This document shows positions 60,615-64,000 of a stretch of 64,000 nucleotides of DNA, in pieces. This DNA is from a virus, in the IMG/VR virus record IMGVR_UViG_3300024264_000013, positions 1 through 64,000 of that record; one strand, written 5' to 3'. The position numbers and the translations under genes were made by a program. The first letter of the stretch is position 1. Every line of letters begins with the position of its first letter. Under the pieces are notes generated by a model that was not told the origin of the DNA, did not search any database, and was given only the letters and a program-made list of their open reading frames with translations.

Positions 60615-61768
60615 TAGTTATCCGCCTTTGGACGTAGTGCCTTTGAAAGACTTTGTTTCTCTTTAACTGTTTCGCCACCAATTTGTGATTGCGCTGGGTT
60701 ATTAATAAATGTAGTTTTTTGTGTATTACGTGTATCAGTATTTGTAAGGTCAACACGTATACCGTCTTGCATTTTAATCCAACGGTTGTTATTGTACTTA
60801 AATAATCTTTTAGGTGAATAATCTGTTCTCATAAAGTAATCTCCATCAACTGGCGTAGTTGGAAAACTAATACCCATTCCGTATGGAGCACCGTTATTGC
60901 CTTCAACTCCTAGTAAGTATCCTTGATAACCTGATCTATCAGGTCGATCACTTATATCGCCTGCTTGAACACCTATGTTACTTGCATCTATATCAGTTTC
61001 GTCAGCAGTTTTTAATGCAACAGTTCCATCATCATTAGTTGCTAGTGTATAATAGTGTCCTGTATCATAACCTGACTTAGGAGCATCTGCTTCTGCTTGT
61101 GCAATTACTGCGTCATTAATTTGCATTTCTTTTTCGTAGGTTGATAATACATCACGTAATGTATCACTTGAACCTTCTTGTGCTGGTAAATCTAATATTT
61201 CTTTAAACTCTTGACTGTCAACAATTTGTTTCAATTTTATTCTATATAAATGTGGATACCATGTAGGAGAAAATCCTTCTGCGGCTCTGTTTACATCCTC
61301 AACAACGTAAAATCTTTTTAATGCTACACTGTGATCGTTAAGAGCGTATTCATCTTTTAAATGAGGAAGTTCAATTACGTCCCCTGATATAATTTTTCTG
61401 CCCAACGTTTTAACACTTCCGTTAATTGGAATAGTCATAAACAAAGTATCATTTTGTAAAAATAAACCAAATTGACTCATATCAAAATCGATATCTTGTA
61501 CATTATAGATACCACGCATTGTATAAATGTCTGGATCGTATTTTCTATCCCTGTTTTCAAGGAATAGCATGTCTTGTATGTTAGTTGTTGCAACAGCATT
61601 ATAGCGAGGCTGGTCAGCAGTTGCATCAATCTCTTCAGGATTATTTGGGCCTAAATACTTGTGTACGAATATATCTGTTCCGCCCACAGTAAACATTTCA
61701 TGGATCTGTTTGTCCATAAAATGATAGTCATTGCCCTTTTCTGGTTTATATAAGGATAGTCTCGGCAT
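60614..61768 (-). CDS. 14: Neck protein gp14
   Basis: ATG 61768 chosen, giving MPRLSLYKPEKGNDYHFMDK (384 aa); the frame stays open upstream but without a ribosome site. T4 gp14-like features: QIHEMFTVGGTDIFVHKYLG, a central MRGIYNVQDIDFDMSQFGLF block and FSPTWYPHLYRIKLKQIVDS near residue 195. gp14 and gp13 form the neck that follows DNA packaging. T4 gp14 is 256 residues, so this one has a longer C-terminal half. A late element ATAAATA (61780-61774) ends 5 nt before the ATG, so the mRNA may start without a leader. Confidence 0.88.
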   Translation of the reverse strand: MPRLSLYKPEKGNDYHFMDKQIHEMFTVGGTDIFVHKYLGPNNPEEIDATADQPRYNAVATTNIQDMLFLENRDRKYDPDIYTMRGIYNVQDIDFDMSQFGLFLQNDTLFMTIPINGSVKTLGRKIISGDVIELPHLKDEYALNDHSVALKRFYVVEDVNRAAEGFSPTWYPHLYRIKLKQIVDSQEFKEILDLPAQEGSSDTLRDVLSTYEKEMQINDAVIAQAEADAPKSGYDTGHYYTLATNDDGTVALKTADETDIDASNIGVQAGDISDRPDRSGYQGYLLGVEGNNGAPYGMGISFPTTPVDGDYFMRTDYSPKRLFKYNNNRWIKMQDGIRVDLTNTDTRNTQKTTFINNPAQSQIGGETVKEKQSLSKALRPKADN

Positions 61769-61773
61769 ACACA

Positions 61774-61781
61774 TATTTATC
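61774..61781 (-). promoter_or_regulatory. Late promoter ATAAATA (leftward, gp14)
   Basis: The minus strand reads CGATAAATATG. It is divergent to the element at 61799-61806, and its last base is 5 nt from the gp14 ATG. Confidence 0.65.
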
Positions 61782-61798
61782 GTAAGAGACAACTATCG

Positions 61799-61806
61799 AT
61801 AAATAC
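61799..61806 (+). promoter_or_regulatory. Late promoter ATAAATAC (rightward, gp13)
   Basis: TCGATAAATAC lies 17 nt before ATG 61824, with GGAGA at 61811-61815. With 61774-61781 it forms a divergent pair separating gp14 and gp13. Confidence 0.7.
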
Positions 61807-61823
61807 TAATGGAGACTATACAT

Positions 61824-62582
61824 ATGGCTACACTAGCAACTAAAAAACAAGAAGTTTATGACTACGTTTACGCACTATTAGGTGGCGGAATGATAGACGT
61901 TGAACTTGACCCAATTCATTATGAGACTGCTCTAGGCAAAGCATTGTCAAGATTTAGACAGCGCAGTGATAATTCAGTAGAAGAGTCATACATGTTTATG
62001 CCAACAGTGACTGATCAAAATACTTATGTACTACCTGATAATGTAATTGAAGTAAGAAAAATATTTAGACGTTCAATAGGATCACGCTCAGGAGGCGGTG
62101 ACGGCGGTACTTTGTTTGAACCATTTAACATGGCATATACAAATACATATTTGTTATCAAGTTCAAACATGGGTGGATTAGCAACATATGATATGTTCAG
62201 TCAACACCAAGAATTAGTAGGACGTATGTTTGGATCATATATTGAATTTAAATGGAACACGACTACAAAAGAACTTACGATGCTACAAAGACCACGCACA
62301 CAAGAAACGCTATTATTATTTTGTTATAATTATAGAGCAGATGAAAACTTATTATCAGATTATCTTGCAAGTCAGTGGATTAAAGATTATACACTAGCAA
62401 CATGTAAATTTATGTTAGGCGAAGCACGTAGTAAATTTGCACAAATTGCAGGCCCACAAGGTGGTAGTTCACTTAACGGTGATGCACTTAAAGCAGAAGC
62501 ACAATCAGAATTAGAAAAACTTGAAATGGAAGTATCACAACAAGTATCCGGCGGAGCAGGATACGGATTCTTGATTGGTTAA
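61824..62582 (+). CDS. 13: Neck protein gp13
   Basis: ATG 61824 chosen because GGAG at 61811-61814 gives good spacing; an upstream ATG at 61809 lacks a ribosome site. The 252-residue protein matches T4-like gp13: KKQEVYDYVYALLGGGMIDV, LDPIHYETALGKALSRFRQR, VLPDNVIEVRKIFRRSIGS, and ASQWIKDYTLATCKFMLGEA then RSKFAQIAGPQGG. It joins the filled head and helps attach the tail. In T4 genes 13, 14 and 15 run together; here gp13 is divergent from gp14-gp15. Its stop overlaps the next ATG. Confidence 0.88.
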   Translation: MATLATKKQEVYDYVYALLGGGMIDVELDPIHYETALGKALSRFRQRSDNSVEESYMFMPTVTDQNTYVLPDNVIEVRKIFRRSIGSRSGGGDGGTLFEPFNMAYTNTYLLSSSNMGGLATYDMFSQHQELVGRMFGSYIEFKWNTTTKELTMLQRPRTQETLLLFCYNYRADENLLSDYLASQWIKDYTLATCKFMLGEARSKFAQIAGPQGGSSLNGDALKAEAQSELEKLEMEVSQQVSGGAGYGFLIG

Positions 62583-62791
62583 TGGATCAAGATGAACTTA
62601 AAGAAGCCTATAGGCTTTTTTGGTTAGTCAAAGGACATCTCAATACAACCGAACAAACAGTACTAAGTTCAGCAAATAGTTATTTTAAAAGACTTTGGGT
62701 TGCAGGTAGCAATGGTGCGCCATTGTACGAGTACGAAGAAGGCTTTGAAAAAGAATATCAAAAAGTACTTGACAAACAACATAATAGATAG
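62582..62791 (+). CDS. Small protein of unknown function after gp13, 69 aa
   Basis: A short, mainly helical protein (DQDELKEAYRLFWLVKGHLN; EEGFEKEYQKVLDKQHNR). TAATG overlap with gp13 makes expression likely. No family recognised. Trp/Tyr in the first helix and an acidic second helix suggest a small assembly partner, without further evidence. Confidence 0.65.
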   Translation: MDQDELKEAYRLFWLVKGHLNTTEQTVLSSANSYFKRLWVAGSNGAPLYEYEEGFEKEYQKVLDKQHNR

Positions 62792-62803
62792 TATTATTAT
62801 ACT

Positions 62804-63448
62804 ATGCATTATGAAACAACACCTTTATTCTCTACACCTCTTCTAAAGTCACACTTAGGACCATTAGATCCTATTACACTTGCATGGCTCAAGCGTTTAG
62901 ATTATCCAAATAGCGCAGTTGCTCAGTATGGTAACGAAGATCATTTGCCTGAGTCAGAAAGAGGATTTGATGTATTAAGCCAACCAAAGTTATTGAATTT
63001 ACAAATTTTAATTAAACGTGCAGTAGATTATTTTGCTTATACAGTACTAGATGTTATTGACGATGTTGAATTTCAACTTACTACTAGTTGGATTAATAAA
63101 ATGAACACTGGTAGTGATATAGAATTACACAATCATGCTAATGCTGTAATTAGTGGAGTATATTATCCTGATGTAGGACCAACTAGTAATCCTCTTACGT
63201 TTAAAAAGAACAGGCAACACTTGAACAGTTTTCCTGAACATATACGTCCAGATACAAAACAAAACTGGAGTCAATATACTTCAGGTGAATGGACAGTAAA
63301 ACCAATGACAGGTGACGTATTAATCTTCCCTAGCCATTTAGAACATACAGTTGCTAAGAGTTTGGATAAACAAGATAGATATAGTTTGGCTTTTAATTAT
63401 TTTCCAAAAGGAAGAATAGGACAAAATTCAGTTAGGACTTTTATATGA
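62804..63448 (+). CDS. 2OG-Fe(II) oxygenase-like protein (PF13759 type), 214 aa
   Basis: Same family as the minus-strand protein at 56097: VEFQLTTSWINKMNTGSDIE, LHNHANAVISGVYY (H109, H111) and VLIFPSHLEHTVAKSLD (H181), then RYSLAFNYFPKGRIG (R192). Start ATG 62804 lies 13 bp after the small gene; no strong ribosome site, and possibly coupled. It overlaps the next paralogue by 4 bp (ATGA). Two adjacent copies and one in the sugar operon suggest expansion and perhaps different substrates. Confidence 0.82.
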   Translation: MHYETTPLFSTPLLKSHLGPLDPITLAWLKRLDYPNSAVAQYGNEDHLPESERGFDVLSQPKLLNLQILIKRAVDYFAYTVLDVIDDVEFQLTTSWINKMNTGSDIELHNHANAVISGVYYPDVGPTSNPLTFKKNRQHLNSFPEHIRPDTKQNWSQYTSGEWTVKPMTGDVLIFPSHLEHTVAKSLDKQDRYSLAFNYFPKGRIGQNSVRTFI

Positions 63449-64000
63449 AATATCAAACCACACCGTTATTTTCAATTCCGTTATTTTATGCAAATATAGG
63501 ATCAGTTAATGCTGAAACAATGACATGGATTGAAAACTTAGATTATCCAGACGAAGCGGCTGGACATGATCATACTTCAGACAAATATATTTTAAATAGT
63601 CCTCAACTATCGTCACTTAAAGAACAAATTCAAAATGCTTGTAATGTGTTTACAAAAGAAGAATTAAAAATAAATGATGATGTAGAATTTGAAATGCAAA
63701 ATAGTTGGATTAATAGACATGTAAAGGATGAACAAAATACTCTACACTGGCACAGCAATGCTATGTTAAGTGGAGTATATTATATACAAAATGAACCAGA
63801 TGCTGGAGATATTGTATTTCAAAAGTCACATTTATACTATAACTTATTTCATGACACAGTAAGGGTATCTTTTAAAGAACCTACACAATACAATACGAAC
63901 GAATTTTATGTATCACCTAGGTCAGGCGATCTAGTGTTATTTCCAAGTCATTTGGAACATATGGTTACCCCAAATCTAACAACAACTCCACGATACAGTT
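63445..64000 (+). CDS. 2OG-Fe(II) oxygenase-like protein, partial (cut by window end)
   Basis: At least 185 codons, starting MKYQTTPLFSIPLFYANIGS, overlapping the preceding stop (ATGA). It contains FEMQNSWINRHVKDEQNTLH, WHSNAMLSGVYYIQ and SPRSGDLVLFPSHLEHMVTP, the same motifs as the 62804 protein, so it is a tandem paralogue. The end, with the Arg motif (TTPRYS), runs off the window. Confidence 0.85.
   Translation, partial: MKYQTTPLFSIPLFYANIGSVNAETMTWIENLDYPDEAAGHDHTSDKYILNSPQLSSLKEQIQNACNVFTKEELKINDDVEFEMQNSWINRHVKDEQNTLHWHSNAMLSGVYYIQNEPDAGDIVFQKSHLYYNLFHDTVRVSFKEPTQYNTNEFYVSPRSGDLVLFPSHLEHMVTPNLTTTPRYS

Noticed and set aside
61769-61792. Earlier gp14 start (MSLTINMCMPRL...)
   Set aside because: This would place the late promoter inside the coding sequence and has no ribosome site; MPRLSLYKP is the expected N-terminus.
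1-64000. tRNA genes, insertion sequences, integrase or attachment sites
   Set aside because: I saw no cloverleaf, transposase, integrase or flanking direct repeats in the window.

Overview
The window is a contiguous piece of the genome of a large T4-like myovirus (tailed phage with contractile tail). It carries a recognisable virion module: portal gp20, prohead core genes, protease gp21, scaffold gp22, major capsid gp23, baseplate hub gp26 with a probable gp51 behind it, and neck/tail-completion genes gp13, gp14 and gp15. Low G+C content, several multi-kilobase fibre genes, a carbamoyltransferase and repeated 2OG-Fe(II) oxygenase genes resemble marine T4-like phages (cyanophage or pelagiphage relatives). 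That ecological placement is inference. The host is probably Gram-negative, because the phage carries genes for ADP-heptose, an LPS-core sugar nucleotide.

Layout. 1-308: structured non-coding leader with hairpins. 309-2941: two unrecognised virion-type genes (+). 2938-4088: gp51-like and gp26 (-), read from a divergent late-promoter pair at about 4100-4133. 4162-13225: tape-measure-like protein, gp20, prohead core proteins, gp21, gp22, gp23 (+). 13226-13932: terminator, a 50-codon gene, then a probable structured non-coding RNA of about 250 nt with its own sigma70-type promoter and terminator. 13933-41997: about 28 kb of fibre and adhesin genes, including four of 1626-1691 codons, three paralogous proteins with about 10% cysteine, a cupredoxin-like protein and small beta-rich accessory proteins. 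42024-42075: strong terminator. 42091-45725: GT9-like glycosyltransferase, SGNH-like protein, carbamoyltransferase. 45771-54559: three more structural genes ending in a 2474-residue fibre. 54550-61768 (-): gp14, gp15, Nudix hydrolase, then a tightly overlapping sugar operon hldE-hldD-2OG oxygenase-cupin-gmhB-2OG oxygenase. 61824-64000 (+): gp13, a small ORF and two 2OG-Fe(II) oxygenase paralogues, the last cut by the window edge.

How it fits together. Most virion genes lie behind T4-late-type elements (ATAAATA). The ncRNA and the heptose operon instead have sigma70-type promoters (the hldE one is a perfect TTGACA-N17-TATAAT), which suggests expression by unmodified host polymerase, hence early. 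The heptose enzymes, heptosyltransferase-like protein, carbamoyltransferase, SGNH protein and oxygenases together suggest a phage-encoded glycan-modifying pathway acting on the host envelope or on the phage's own fibres (inference). Across the window the pentamer GCWGC (GCAGC/GCTGC) is almost absent: I found one copy by eye. This looks like selection against a restriction or methylation site.

Limits: all calls are from reading the sequence. Homology statements rest on recognised motifs and gene order, not on searches.
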